A DNA stretch of 64,000 bases from Herpetosiphon aurantiacus DSM 785 (GCA_000018565.1 CP000875.1:1627199-1691198); one strand, 5' to 3'; positions 8,165-17,602 are shown, numbered from the stretch's first letter. Notes: generated by a model not told the origin, from the letters alone. Translations and numbers: made by a program.

Positions 8165-10948
8165 ATGAGCGCTGACCACAGCCGTACCGTGATTGGTATC
8201 CGTTCGACGAGGAGCTTTTGGGCACGAGGATTTTTCGTCTTTTGGTTGATTATTGCTTTAGGCTGCCAACAAGCGATTGTTCCAGCCACCTCTCAGATTT
8301 ATGCCCAACCCCCGCAAACTGTTGGTAATTTGCTGCAAAATGGCGATTTCAGCGCTGGTTTTGCGCCATGGTGGGCCACAAGCTCGGTTGCTACTGATAC
8401 TGCGAGTGGCGCATTAGTCGCAACCATCAATAATGCTGGTAGTAATCCATGGGATGCAATCGTTGGCCAAAATGGAGTTACGCTTCAATCAGGCCAAACC
8501 TACACCGTCACGTTTCGCATCCGTGCCTCAACCACTGGTACTGTGGTGATGAAACTGCAAAAAGAGGCCTCTCCCTATACCAACTATTTTAGCCAAGACG
8601 TGGCTTTGACTACTAGCGATCAAGCCCATCAATTTGTCTTTACCTCAGGCTTTGATGATGCTGGGGCTGCTTTTCAATTTCAAATGGGCGGCCAAGGCAC
8701 GAATGTACTGACAATTGACGATGTGCAAGTGTTGGGCGAAACTGGCCCGGTCGAGCCATCGGGCAATTTGGTGCAAAATGGCGAGTTTGTTGGTGGCCTA
8801 CCGCCTTGGTGGACTGGCGGCGATGTCAGTGTGAACACCGATGATGGCGCGTGTTTGACGATCAACACTCCTGGCACAAATCCTTGGGATGTGCAGCTTG
8901 GTCAACATACCATTGCGATTGAAGCTGGTGTGAGCTATCAGCTTAAATTTGCTGCCAAATCAACTGTGCCAGTCACTTTGCCCGTGCGTTTGCAAAAAAA
9001 TGCCGAGCCATACACTGGCTATTTTTCGGCTGATCCAGTGCTCAACTCGGCCTGGACAGAATTTGTCTATAATTTTACATCGGCCTATAGCGATGCAGCT
9101 TCGTTGTTGTTCCAAATGGGTGGCATCGGAACCCCGACGATCTGTATTGATCAGGTGAGTTTGTATATGTTAGAAACCGGAATTCGGGTCAACCAAGCCA
9201 GCTATTTGCCCACGATGAGCAAAGTGGCAAGTTTGGTGCATCCTGCGACTGAGCCATTGGCTTGGCAATTGCATAACACTGCTGATGCAGTGGTGGCAAG
9301 CGGCCAAACCACGGTGTATGGCGAAGAATCAGCCTCGGCTGAACATGTGCATTTGATCGATTTTTCAAGCTACCAAACGGTTGGTGAAGGCTATTATCTG
9401 AGCATCGGCAGCGAAACGAGCTATCCATTTGCCATCGAGGCAGGTTTGTATTCGCGGATGAAATATGATGCTTTGGCCTATTTCTACCATAATCGCAGCG
9501 GGATTGCGATTACCATGCCCTATGCTGGTGGCGAGCAATGGACGCGACCAGCTGGCCACATCGGGGTTGCACCCAACCAAGGCGATACCTCGGTAACCTG
9601 TTTTACTGGCACTGACACCCAAGGTCAAAGCTGGCCCGGGTGCGATTATCAACTTGACGTTTCAAAGGGTTGGTACGACGCTGGCGACCATGGCAAATAT
9701 GTGGTTAACAGTGGTATTTCGGTCTGGACGTTGCTTAATCAATATGAACGAGCGCAGCAACGTGGCCCTGCCAGCCTAGCCCAATTTGCCGATGGCACGA
9801 TGAATATTCCCGAAAATAACAATGGCGTGCCCGATTTGTTGGATGAAGTGCGCTGGAATATGGAGTTTATGCTAGGAATGCAAATTCCTACGACTGCGCC
9901 AGTTTCCAAAACGGGTATGGTGCACCATAAAGTTCACGATGCGAACTGGACTGGTTTGCCAATGGCTCCACACGAAGATAGCCAAATGCGCTATTTGTAT
10001 CCACCAAGTACCGCCGCAACCTTGAACTTGGCTGCGACCGCTGCCCAATGTTCACGGATTTGGCGTGAGATCGATGAAGCCTTTGCTGATCGATGTTTGG
10101 TGGCGGCTGAACGCGCTTGGCAAGCAGCCTTGGCCTACCCTAACGAAATTGCCCGCGATAACTTCAATGGCGGTGGTGGCTATGGCGATAGCACCTTGAA
10201 CGATGAATGGTATTGGGCCGCCGCCGAATTGTATATCACAACTGGCTCGGCCACCTATCGCGAAGCAATTGAAGAATCGAGCTATTACTTGCGGCTTGAT
10301 CTTGGTGGTGGAAGCGCCATGAACTGGGGCGGCGTGGCAAGCCTTGGCACCTTGTCGTTGGCCTTGGTTCCCAGTGATTTGAGTAGCGCGAATCGCCAAA
10401 CTGCCCGTGCAGCAGTGATTGCAGCGGCTGATCAATTTGTGGCAGCGCAGCAATCCAGCGGTTATGGCATTCCATACAATCCTGGTGCGCAGTATCCTTG
10501 GGGTTCCAACTCATCAATTCTGAATAATATGATTGTAATGGGTTTGGCAGGCGACTTTACTGGAAATGCCAACTATGCCGATGCAATTAGCCAAGGCATG
10601 GATTACTTGCTGGGGCGTAATCCACTCAATCGCTCGTATATTTCGGGCTATGGCTCGGTCTCATTGACCAATCCACATCATCGCTTCTGGGCTAAGCAAA
10701 TTAATCCAGAGTATCCTGGTACGCCGCCAGGTGTGGTGGCTGGGGGGCCAAATTCAAGCATTCAAGACCCTTATGCTCAAGTTGAATTAGCTGGTTGTGC
10801 GGCCTTGAAATGCTATGTTGATCATATCGATTCGTGGTCAACCAATGAAGTGACGATTAACTGGAACTCGCCGCTGGCATGGGTTGCGGCCTATCTTGAT
10901 GATTATGATACAAGTTCGGTGCAGTATCTGCCGTTGATCAGTAAGTAA
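8165..10948 (+). CDS. Secreted GH9 endoglucanase with two CBM4/9-type domains
   Basis: This is an exported cellulase-type enzyme of 927 residues. A signal peptide ends near IYA-QPP (about residue 43). Two tandem CBM_4_9/CenC-like beta-sandwiches follow (about 50-195 and 200-340; both contain a WW pair and NPWD), then the Ig-like GH9 N-terminal domain (about 345-425) and the (alpha/alpha)6 GH9 barrel. Catalytic signatures are present: GWYDAGDHGKYV (D505, D508), NPHHRF (H838, H839) and STNEVTINWNSPLAW (proton donor E895). The protein ends with a YLPLISK tail. GGAGG lies five bases before the ATG at 8165, which favours it over the ATG at 8153. Cellulose or a related beta-1,4-glucan is the expected substrate. 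Confidence 0.93.
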   Translation: MSADHSRTVIGIRSTRSFWARGFFVFWLIIALGCQQAIVPATSQIYAQPPQTVGNLLQNGDFSAGFAPWWATSSVATDTASGALVATINNAGSNPWDAIVGQNGVTLQSGQTYTVTFRIRASTTGTVVMKLQKEASPYTNYFSQDVALTTSDQAHQFVFTSGFDDAGAAFQFQMGGQGTNVLTIDDVQVLGETGPVEPSGNLVQNGEFVGGLPPWWTGGDVSVNTDDGACLTINTPGTNPWDVQLGQHTIAIEAGVSYQLKFAAKSTVPVTLPVRLQKNAEPYTGYFSADPVLNSAWTEFVYNFTSAYSDAASLLFQMGGIGTPTICIDQVSLYMLETGIRVNQASYLPTMSKVASLVHPATEPLAWQLHNTADAVVASGQTTVYGEESASAEHVHLIDFSSYQTVGEGYYLSIGSETSYPFAIEAGLYSRMKYDALAYFYHNRSGIAITMPYAGGEQWTRPAGHIGVAPNQGDTSVTCFTGTDTQGQSWPGCDYQLDVSKGWYDAGDHGKYVVNSGISVWTLLNQYERAQQRGPASLAQFADGTMNIPENNNGVPDLLDEVRWNMEFMLGMQIPTTAPVSKTGMVHHKVHDANWTGLPMAPHEDSQMRYLYPPSTAATLNLAATAAQCSRIWREIDEAFADRCLVAAERAWQAALAYPNEIARDNFNGGGGYGDSTLNDEWYWAAAELYITTGSATYREAIEESSYYLRLDLGGGSAMNWGGVASLGTLSLALVPSDLSSANRQTARAAVIAAADQFVAAQQSSGYGIPYNPGAQYPWGSNSSILNNMIVMGLAGDFTGNANYADAISQGMDYLLGRNPLNRSYISGYGSVSLTNPHHRFWAKQINPEYPGTPPGVVAGGPNSSIQDPYAQVELAGCAALKCYVDHIDSWSTNEVTINWNSPLAWVAAYLDDYDTSSVQYLPLISK

Positions 10949-10949
10949 C

Positions 10950-11152
10950 TCCCTCCCCCCAACCTTATAAAGATAGGTTTTAAGACCCCTCACCCCAACC
11001 CCTCTCCCACTGCGGCGGGAGAGGGGCGATCCAATGATCTCCCCCTCGCCTGCTAGGCGGGAGAGGGGGCTAGGGGGTGAGGGCATGAACATCGAGTTTT
11101 AATGTCCCCTCACCTCAACCCCTCTCCCACTGCGGTGGGAGAGGGGCTTTTT
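10950..11152. repeat. intergenic GC-rich palindromic repeat, copy 1 (compound)
   Basis: This stretch fills most of the gap between convergent genes. It is built from CCCTCACCCC/GGGGTGAGGG and CCCCTCTCCC/GGGAGAGGGG arms around a short spacer; at least two hairpins of this kind are stacked, preceded by an AACCT...AGGTT mini-hairpin near 10970. Related copies lie at 17422, 21519 and 29598. It encodes nothing. Confidence 0.85.
11119..11152 (+). terminator. terminator formed by the last repeat hairpin
   Basis: A perfect 12-bp stem (11119-11130 with 11135-11146) closed by a TGCG tetraloop is followed by CTTTTT. It would end transcription of the GH9 cellulase gene, showing that one repeat arm can work as an intrinsic terminator. 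Confidence 0.8.
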
Positions 11153-11192
11153 AAGTTGCGTTGTCGTATGAAAGCTAGGGTGTAGAGGGAAT

Positions 11193-11828
11193 TTAATCGC
11201 GTTGGGCGACGATGAAAATTTGGGTTTCAGGAGTTGCGCCGTGGTGGGGCACATAATGTTGCAAGCGGGTTTCGAGAATTTGGAAGCCTGATTTGGTGAT
11301 CAAGGCTTCAAGTTGGGCTTGAGGGTAGGCCGTCACAAAGACTGGCTGATCGCCGAGCACAATTTGAATATAATCGAAATCGCCTTCGACCATTGAGAGC
11401 AGCAACAAGCCCGCAGGTTTGAGCCAATGATGGAATTGTTGTAACGCATGCTCGATATCACTGCGGCGCAGCATTAGCAAGGCAAAAAACGAGACAACCG
11501 CATCAAACGAGGCTGGCTCAAAATTAACGTGATTAACACTATCGAGTACATATTGACCATTGGGCACATTTTGCCGCGCCAAATTGAGCATTGAGGCTGA
11601 AATTTCGAGACAGGTTACTGCATGGCCAGCTTTGGCCAAGGTTTGGGCGGTGGGAATGCCTGTACCACAGCCGGAATCGAGCACCTTCGAGTTTGGCTCC
11701 AACAGATCAGCCAACCATTGACTGAGATCCTGTTGATCTTGATTATTGCCAAACATCACCTCATAATCGGCCCCAATCGCGTTAAACACGGCGGCTTGTT
11801 GCTGAATATCATCCGACCACGATTGCAT
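11193..11828 (-). CDS. Class I SAM-dependent methyltransferase
   Basis: This 211-residue Rossmann-fold methyltransferase has motif I as VLDSGCGTGIPTAQTL, the acidic end of strand beta-2 as CLEIS, and a motif IV-like FDAVVSFFALLML. AAGGAG lies just upstream of the ATG. It is the last gene of the Rsb-type operon, 10 bp after the short-chain dehydrogenase. The methyl acceptor cannot be predicted. Confidence 0.85.
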   Translation of the reverse strand: MQSWSDDIQQQAAVFNAIGADYEVMFGNNQDQQDLSQWLADLLEPNSKVLDSGCGTGIPTAQTLAKAGHAVTCLEISASMLNLARQNVPNGQYVLDSVNHVNFEPASFDAVVSFFALLMLRRSDIEHALQQFHHWLKPAGLLLLSMVEGDFDYIQIVLGDQPVFVTAYPQAQLEALITKSGFQILETRLQHYVPHHGATPETQIFIVAQRD

Positions 11829-11838
11829 AATGCTCTCC

Positions 11839-12681
11839 TTAAACCAAGCCTGTTGGTGGGGTGTTATCCTCGTGGGGCTTTGGTTGCTGTTGTGAACGCT
11901 TCACAGGACGATCAAAGAACCTGTTTAAGATTGGCGCGGCCAAGTTGCCAACCCGCACCAACCATGAGCTTTGGGCATCGGCGGTGATGATAAAGCGGCG
12001 TTTGAGAATGCCACGGACAATCGCTTGGGCAATTCGGTCGGCATTAATTGGTTGCTGATTGCTCAGGCTGCTATCGCCATTACTGCTGGCTTGCCCAACC
12101 TCGGTTTGAATATCGCTTGGATACACCACGCTCGTCGTGATGTTATAAGCTTTTAGTTCTGGACGCAAGACTTCCATCAGCCCGCGAATCGCGAATTTGG
12201 TGGGAGTGTAGGCACTATAGCCAAATGTCCCGCCTAAACCTGCTACCGATGAAATCGCGACAATCGAGCCAACGCGGCGATTTTGCATATGGGGCACAAC
12301 CGCACGAATCGCATGCAGCGTACCAAAATAATTCAAATCCATCAGATCACGAAAAACCTGATCATCAAGTTGTTGAAATGGCCCAGCTTGAACGCCACCA
12401 GCGGCAGCGATCAACACATCACATGGGCCAGCCCGTTGAATCAGATCGGCGATGGCTTGACTGACATCATGGCGAACTCGCACATCGGCGGTGGCAATTT
12501 CGATCCGCTGCCCCGCCCGATTGATCAAGGGTTGCAAGCGTTCGGCAGCCTCGACCAACCGAATCCGATTGCGAGCGATCAACGAAACCGAGGCTCCGCG
12601 GGCCAAAATGCGCTGGGCTGTGGCAAAGCCAATGCCGCTGGAGCCACCAGTGATGATCACATGTTTATTTAGGAGACGCAC
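11839..12681 (-). CDS. Short-chain dehydrogenase/reductase (SDR)
   Basis: This is a classical SDR of about 280 residues. TGGSSGIGFATA is the NAD(P)-binding glycine motif, AAAGGVQAG corresponds to the NNAG region, and the catalytic Ser and YxxxK are seen in AISSVAGLGGTFGYSAYTPTKFA. The overall layout with a hydrophobic C-terminal segment recalls 3-ketodihydrosphingosine-reductase-like SDRs, but the substrate is not certain. Two starts are possible: a TTG at 12696 overlapping the upstream stop as TTGA, or the GTG at 12681 with GAGG nine bases upstream. I prefer the GTG. It is cotranscribed with the phosphatase gene upstream. Confidence 0.85.
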   Translation of the reverse strand: MRLLNKHVIITGGSSGIGFATAQRILARGASVSLIARNRIRLVEAAERLQPLINRAGQRIEIATADVRVRHDVSQAIADLIQRAGPCDVLIAAAGGVQAGPFQQLDDQVFRDLMDLNYFGTLHAIRAVVPHMQNRRVGSIVAISSVAGLGGTFGYSAYTPTKFAIRGLMEVLRPELKAYNITTSVVYPSDIQTEVGQASSNGDSSLSNQQPINADRIAQAIVRGILKRRFIITADAQSSWLVRVGNLAAPILNRFFDRPVKRSQQQPKPHEDNTPPTGLV

Positions 12682-12692
12682 GATCAAATTCC

Positions 12693-15680
12693 TCAAACAG
12701 GTTGATTGGCATCGGCCAGCCGTTTAATCACCACTAAAGTAAGGTCATCGAAGGCTGGTAAATCGCCAGTATGCGCCGCAAGGCGACTACTAATTGTATG
12801 CAACATAGTCGCTGCATCGCAATGGGCGGTCTGATGAATTGTCTCCATCAAACGTGGCACGCCCCACTCATCCATTGTACTATCAACTGCCTCGGTTACG
12901 CCATCGGTATAACAGACCAAAACATCGCCTAATTCAATAATCGTTTCAGCTTCGCCTAAAACTGCATCATCGATTACGCCCAAGGCAATTCCAGGTGTGC
13001 GCAATTGCTCGATCTGGCCTGTAGCGGCGCGATACAGCAATGGCGGATTATGCCCAGCACAAGTGTAGCGTAAACGCCCAGTCACTGGATTAATAATTCC
13101 GTAGAAAAGCGTTACGAACATATACGATTGGCTATCGCGCATAATCCAGCGGTTGGCACGTTCGATCGCCTGTGATGGTGGTGAGCCATCGAGCGCCGCA
13201 CCACGCACCAACGAGCGCGAAAGTGCCATAAACAAGGCCGCAGGCACGCCCTTATCCGAGACATCGGCAATCACAAAGCCCATCTCACCTGCCGAAGGCC
13301 CGCTGCGAAAACTCCAAAAATCGTAGAAATCGCCGCCAACTTGGCGGGCCAAATTCCAATGTGCGCCGCTATCCCAGCCCGCAAGTTGCGGCAAGCGCGA
13401 TGGCAACAAGCTCATTTGAATTTCGCGGGCCACGCTAATTTCTTGTTCGATATGTTGGCGGGCAGCTTCGATTTGCGCCAGCAAGGCGCTTTCAATCGCC
13501 GCCGCAGCTTGGCCAGCAATTCCAGCGGCGATAGTAATTTGGCGTGGCAGCCAAGTTTCGTCGTGGCCGCATTGCTCAAGCAACAGCACCCCCAGCGTGG
13601 CTCCGCGTGAGTTGAGCGGTTGGGCCAGCACTGCCCCATAGCTGCTGTAGGGCACTAAGCCTGCGCTTGAAAGCTGTTCGAGATCGACCAATTCAGCAGC
13701 AAACGATTCGCCTTCAGAACGCATCCGTTCGAGCCATGGCACTTGCTCATCGGTAGCGCTTGCACCAATTGATTGGCGTTGTTCGTTGGTCAAGCCCCAG
13801 CCTTCAGCCAAAATCCAGCGATTGCTTTCACGCTGCCAAAGGAGACATAAGGCGCGTTCGCAACCAACCAACAAGGCTGGCAGGCGCACGCTGAGATAGA
13901 GCATTTCGCTGATCTCGCTGACCCAGGCAAAATTTTCGGCTGATTGCAACAAGGCGTTCAGCACCCAAGCTTCCTCTTGTTGCGATTGGAAGACCGAGGC
14001 GCTATCAATCGCGATCGCAATTTGATCGGCAAGGGTTTGCACCACGAAGAAATCATTTTCATCAAATGCGCCGTAGCTCTCGCTTTGCACATCCAACACG
14101 CCGAGCAACTGCTGTCCAACACGCATGGGCACGGCTAGTTCGGCGGCGATGCCATGTTGATCGGGCAAGAAACGTGGTTCTTCGCGCACATCATTAACCA
14201 GCATTGGTTCGCCAGTGACGGCGACATGGCCAACGATACCAAGGCCTAACGGTAAGCGTTTGCCTTGGCGTTGCCAAAATGGGCTATCGCTGGCGGTGCT
14301 GGCACGGAAGAAAAGCTGTTGATGCAATTCATCAAAGGTAAAAAGATGCACTTGCGAATAACCAAAGCTGACCCGAATGCGATGCACTACCGAAGGCAAC
14401 AAACGATCTAAATCGAGAATCGCTGTAACTTGGCGGCTAACTTCGCCGATAGTGGCTAGTTGGGCAGCGCGACGACGGGCTGCTGAGTAGGCTCGTGCCT
14501 TGTCAATCGCCACCGCAGCTTGGTCGGCAATCAGCGAGAGCAAGCGTAAATCGTCGGTATCAAAAGCACGTGGTTCGCTGCTTTGAATCGAAATTGTGCC
14601 TAAAACCTCATCGCCAGTCATCAAGGGAATATAAACCCCTGAGCGTGGCGGATATTCGGCTTGATAGGTTGGCTGGGCTGGCAAGCGATCCATTTCGCTG
14701 TCGAAATCTTCGACCAACAATGAGCGACCTGTGCGCCGAATCCAACTGACGATGCCACGATCATTGGGGAGTTCGACGCGCAATGGTGGCTCATGATGGC
14801 CATCTTGCACCCGCACTTTGAGTTCAAAGAAACGGCCTTCAAATAAGCCCAAGCGAAAATTGCTGGTATCGACAACCTTGCTGGTCTCGCCATAGACCAA
14901 CTGACACAGCGAATCAACGTCTAATTCGGCGCGAATGATCGCGCGGCTGATCGCATTAATTTGGCCAAGTTCAGCCACGGTGCGGCGCTGCAAACCTAAT
15001 GATCGGCTGGCACGTTGTACCATCCATGCGCTGCCAACCAAGCCTGCTGCTGAGATTGCCACCAAACTAAATGGAAAATCTTCGGCCATTTGGGCACCAA
15101 TTGCCGCCAGCGGCAAGGGCAAAATTTCAATTGAGAAAATATTCGGAGCGCTGACCTGCCACGTGCCCATGGTGATTTGCTTGCCATCCCAGAGCAAAGC
15201 AAAGATCAAGCGTGCGCCTTGAACCACCACGATATAACTAATGATGAGCATGATCAGTTTTGACCACAGCCCAAAATCGCTGATAAATGGCAGGACGAGC
15301 GCGATGCCCAAGGTACGTGCGCCAGCCTCAAGGGCGCGGCGGCCCCATTCTTCGTAGCGTGAGCGGGCCAAACGACTCAGCCGAATGCATAAACCCGAGG
15401 CAGCGGCTAAAACCAAAGTTGTGCTCGGCGTGCTGATCAACGCCACGGCCAAGAGCACAATGCCGGAGAGGCTAAGCGGTTGGTTCGAACGATCGCGCAC
15501 TGCCAAGCCATCGAGCAACAGCAATAACGCGCCAGCTACTGGCAAGGTAGCCGAGTTGAAGATTGGCAAGCCTTGCCAAATAATGCTGGCACTTGCCAAC
15601 AAAAAGAGCATGGTAGCCCAACCAAGGGCCACCATGCGATGTTTCGAGAGTCGGGTTCCACGATCAAAACTGGCTAACAT
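12693..15680 (-). CDS. GAF-domain SpoIIE/RsbU-type PP2C phosphatase, membrane bound
   Basis: This 995-residue sensor phosphatase starts with about 230 residues containing 6-7 hydrophobic segments, then three GAF-like domains (about 240-405, 410-570, 575-735), a short helix with EISVAREIQMSLLP typical of RsbU linkers, and a SpoIIE PP2C domain. Visible phosphatase motifs are QVGGDFYDFW, VIADVSDKGVPAALFMA, CYTDGVTEA and DDLTLVV. It lies five bases after the HATPase-STAS fusion gene and shortly after a STAS gene, so it most likely dephosphorylates those STAS domains in response to a signal sensed by the GAF or membrane part. Confidence 0.9.
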   Translation of the reverse strand: MLASFDRGTRLSKHRMVALGWATMLFLLASASIIWQGLPIFNSATLPVAGALLLLLDGLAVRDRSNQPLSLSGIVLLAVALISTPSTTLVLAAASGLCIRLSRLARSRYEEWGRRALEAGARTLGIALVLPFISDFGLWSKLIMLIISYIVVVQGARLIFALLWDGKQITMGTWQVSAPNIFSIEILPLPLAAIGAQMAEDFPFSLVAISAAGLVGSAWMVQRASRSLGLQRRTVAELGQINAISRAIIRAELDVDSLCQLVYGETSKVVDTSNFRLGLFEGRFFELKVRVQDGHHEPPLRVELPNDRGIVSWIRRTGRSLLVEDFDSEMDRLPAQPTYQAEYPPRSGVYIPLMTGDEVLGTISIQSSEPRAFDTDDLRLLSLIADQAAVAIDKARAYSAARRRAAQLATIGEVSRQVTAILDLDRLLPSVVHRIRVSFGYSQVHLFTFDELHQQLFFRASTASDSPFWQRQGKRLPLGLGIVGHVAVTGEPMLVNDVREEPRFLPDQHGIAAELAVPMRVGQQLLGVLDVQSESYGAFDENDFFVVQTLADQIAIAIDSASVFQSQQEEAWVLNALLQSAENFAWVSEISEMLYLSVRLPALLVGCERALCLLWQRESNRWILAEGWGLTNEQRQSIGASATDEQVPWLERMRSEGESFAAELVDLEQLSSAGLVPYSSYGAVLAQPLNSRGATLGVLLLEQCGHDETWLPRQITIAAGIAGQAAAAIESALLAQIEAARQHIEQEISVAREIQMSLLPSRLPQLAGWDSGAHWNLARQVGGDFYDFWSFRSGPSAGEMGFVIADVSDKGVPAALFMALSRSLVRGAALDGSPPSQAIERANRWIMRDSQSYMFVTLFYGIINPVTGRLRYTCAGHNPPLLYRAATGQIEQLRTPGIALGVIDDAVLGEAETIIELGDVLVCYTDGVTEAVDSTMDEWGVPRLMETIHQTAHCDAATMLHTISSRLAAHTGDLPAFDDLTLVVIKRLADANQPV

Positions 15681-15685
15681 GCACC

Positions 15686-16438
15686 TTACTCAACATCTGC
15701 CAACGCTGCAAGCGCTTCATCACGAGTGCGGTGAATGGTAAAGATTTGGGTGAATCCTGTCAGGGTAAAGACCTCGGCTACCGCTGGTTGTAATGAACAC
15801 AAGCGTAGTTCGCCGTTGGAGCCTTTGAGTTCGCGAGCCAACAACAGCAAAATCCGCAGACCGCTGCTGCTTAAAAAGGTTACGCCCGTAAGATCAAGCA
15901 AGATGCGCCGCCCGCCAGTTTCGGCAGCCTCATGGACAATCGTCGCTAAGGCTGGCGCTGCCGTGGCATCAATCCGGCCTTGAACTGGCACAACCCGCAC
16001 ATCTTCGGGCAGTCGTGTCCCAACGATTTTACTCATGTGTAACTCGTTTTCACCAGTTTCAGGATTGTAATTGAATTGCACATCATCCATCATCCTGCCC
16101 ATCAAATACATTCCGAGGCCGCCAGCCTCGCGAGTTTCGATTGATGAGGTGAGATCTGGAGGAGGAACAGTTTCAGGATCAAAAGGAACCCCGCGATCGA
16201 ACAGCCGTACTACAAAACGGCTACCATCGCGTCCGCAGACCAAGCGAACATCACCGGGACGTTCAGCAGAGTAGGCGTGTTGGATGATATTGGTGGCAGC
16301 TTCATCAACTGCCAATTCAATTTCCCACGCCGTATGTTCGTTAAGCCCAGCATCAAGTGCTGCCTGATAGGCAAACTTACACAGGGCACCGAGCGAATCG
16401 AGCAGCCCTGGCAGTTTAAGTTCAGCGGTTTGCGCCAT
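15686..16438 (-). CDS. RsbW-like anti-sigma kinase fused to a STAS domain
   Basis: Residues 1-138 form a GHKL/HATPase_c domain of the anti-sigma-factor kinase type, with N-box ELAVDEAATNIIQHAY and G-box GGLGMYLMGRMMDD. Residues 145-250 form a STAS domain with FLSSSGLRILL, where the serine before Gly is the expected phosphorylation site. Kinase and antagonist are normally separate proteins, so this fusion could phosphorylate itself or carry its own antagonist. It sits 20 bp after a free STAS gene and directly before the phosphatase. No sigma factor gene is in the window. Confidence 0.88.
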   Translation of the reverse strand: MAQTAELKLPGLLDSLGALCKFAYQAALDAGLNEHTAWEIELAVDEAATNIIQHAYSAERPGDVRLVCGRDGSRFVVRLFDRGVPFDPETVPPPDLTSSIETREAGGLGMYLMGRMMDDVQFNYNPETGENELHMSKIVGTRLPEDVRVVPVQGRIDATAAPALATIVHEAAETGGRRILLDLTGVTFLSSSGLRILLLLARELKGSNGELRLCSLQPAVAEVFTLTGFTQIFTIHRTRDEALAALADVE

Positions 16439-16458
16439 ATCGTCTCACCGAAATTCGT

Positions 16459-16809
16459 CTAGAAGCTACCAACAGCTTCCACCAAGTCGTCATAAATTTG
16501 GAACAATGGCGTGAAGCCAGTCAAGTCGAATACTTCGCGAATTCGTTGAGGCAGATTGGCAATCCGCACATCACCACGTTCGAGTTCACTAAATTTCCAT
16601 TCGCGAGCTTTTTTGCGAGCTTCGATCAACACCCGTAAACCAGGGCTGCTGATATACTCTAAGTTTTCGAGGTCGAGGACAATCCGATGGCGATTTTCCT
16701 CAAAAATCTGGTTAATCTTATCATTCAAGGCATCTTTGGTCTCTGCGGCCAAGCGCCCCGACACCGTGATAACATCAACGCGATTATAGGCTTTATGGCT
16801 AATATCCAT
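16459..16809 (-). CDS. STAS-domain anti-sigma factor antagonist (RsbV-like)
   Basis: This 116-residue protein is a single STAS domain: VITVSGRLAAET at the start, then IVLDLENLEYISSPGLRVL with the conserved Ser pair, and LTGFTPLF near the end. The ATG at 16809 has a perfect AGGAGG five bases upstream. Reading further upstream is open to 16956 but has no ribosome site there. It is the first gene of the five-gene operon and the likely substrate of the downstream kinase and phosphatase. Confidence 0.88.
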   Translation of the reverse strand: MDISHKAYNRVDVITVSGRLAAETKDALNDKINQIFEENRHRIVLDLENLEYISSPGLRVLIEARKKAREWKFSELERGDVRIANLPQRIREVFDLTGFTPLFQIYDDLVEAVGSF

Positions 16810-16863
16810 GCATTCCTCCTGCCACCATTGTAAGCGGGTTACATTTTGGCGAATCTGTGGCCT

Positions 16864-16872
16864 ATTATAGCA
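16864..16872 (-). promoter_or_regulatory. extended -10 promoter of the Rsb-like operon
   Basis: On the minus strand TGCTATAAT gives an extended -10 element (TG at 16872-16871, TATAAT at 16869-16864). It would start RNA near 16857, leaving a leader of about 48 bases that contains AGGAGG. No TTGACA-like -35 is visible, which is normal for this promoter class. Confidence 0.65.
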
Positions 16873-16955
16873 CAGCGGTATTAATTTCTTAGGGAACTTT
16901 TGGCCGAGTTTTAACGTTTTGGCTGTATAACAGATACTTTTTTGGAGGATACCCA

Positions 16956-17414
16956 ATGCGCCGCACGTTTACGATATTTGCTCTCTTAACCGTTTTGGCT
17001 GGCTGTGGTAGTGCGACTACGCCAACCGCTATGCCGACCAACGTGCCCACGGTTGATGTCGCCCAGCCTGGTGCTGCTGGCTTGGCTGGCTCAAGCTGGA
17101 ATGTTTTGCAAATCAATGGTCAACCAATTAAAGGCACGCAAGCCTTGCCCTTAACGTTTGAATTGGATGGTCGTGCTTCAGGCCATAGTGGTTGTAATGG
17201 CTATTCGGGCGAGGCCAACGTTGCTGGCGAGCAGTTGACCATCGGCCCTGTCATGTCAACCAAGATGGCCTGTGCTGAAAACGAATTGCAACAACAAGAA
17301 ACCACCTTGTTCCAAGCGCTCGAAAAAGTAACCAGCTATACGATTACTGGCGATAAACTGAGTTTGCTTGATGCGAGTGGTACGGTTGTGGTCGAATTGG
17401 TGCAACAAGCCTAA
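16956..17414 (+). CDS. META/HslJ-like lipoprotein
   Basis: This 152-residue protein has a lipoprotein signal with lipobox LAGC (Cys about residue 17), then a Thr/Pro-rich tether and a META domain related to HslJ: SSWNVLQINGQPI, SGCNGYSGE and MACAENELQQQE are family hallmarks. HslJ-type proteins are small envelope proteins linked to heat or novobiocin tolerance in E. coli; the role here is unknown. GGAGG precedes the ATG. It is divergent from the Rsb-like operon. Confidence 0.88.
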   Translation: MRRTFTIFALLTVLAGCGSATTPTAMPTNVPTVDVAQPGAAGLAGSSWNVLQINGQPIKGTQALPLTFELDGRASGHSGCNGYSGEANVAGEQLTIGPVMSTKMACAENELQQQETTLFQALEKVTSYTITGDKLSLLDASGTVVVELVQQA

Positions 17415-17421
17415 ATTGATG

Positions 17422-17602
17422 CCCTCACCCCCCAACCTTACAAGGGTAGGTTTTTAACAATGGTTGGGAGGGATTCGCCGTCGATATTCATACCCTGACC
17501 TCCTGACCCCCTCGCCCGCACACGAGGCGCGGGGGAATCCCTCGATCGTGAAGCTTGGAACGCCCCTCGCCCGCCGCCGTGGGAGAGGGGTTGGGGTGAG
17601 GG
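17422..17602. repeat. intergenic GC-rich palindromic repeat, copy 2
   Basis: This 181-bp element opens with CCCTCACCCC (17422) and closes with GGGGTGAGGG (17593-17602). Inside are the AACCTTAC...GTAGGTTTTT mini-hairpin also seen in copy 1 and a CGTGGGAGAGGGG arm. The remainder of the 335-bp gap up to the TetR gene holds degenerate text (CTCTGCGCCTCTG and ACCCCTGACCCCTAA stretches) resembling that at 32350-32400, and then the TetR promoter. Confidence 0.8.

Noticed and set aside
16810..16956. N-terminal extension of the STAS protein up to 16956
   Set aside because: The extension crosses the extended -10 promoter and an AGGAGG site fits the ATG at 16809 exactly.
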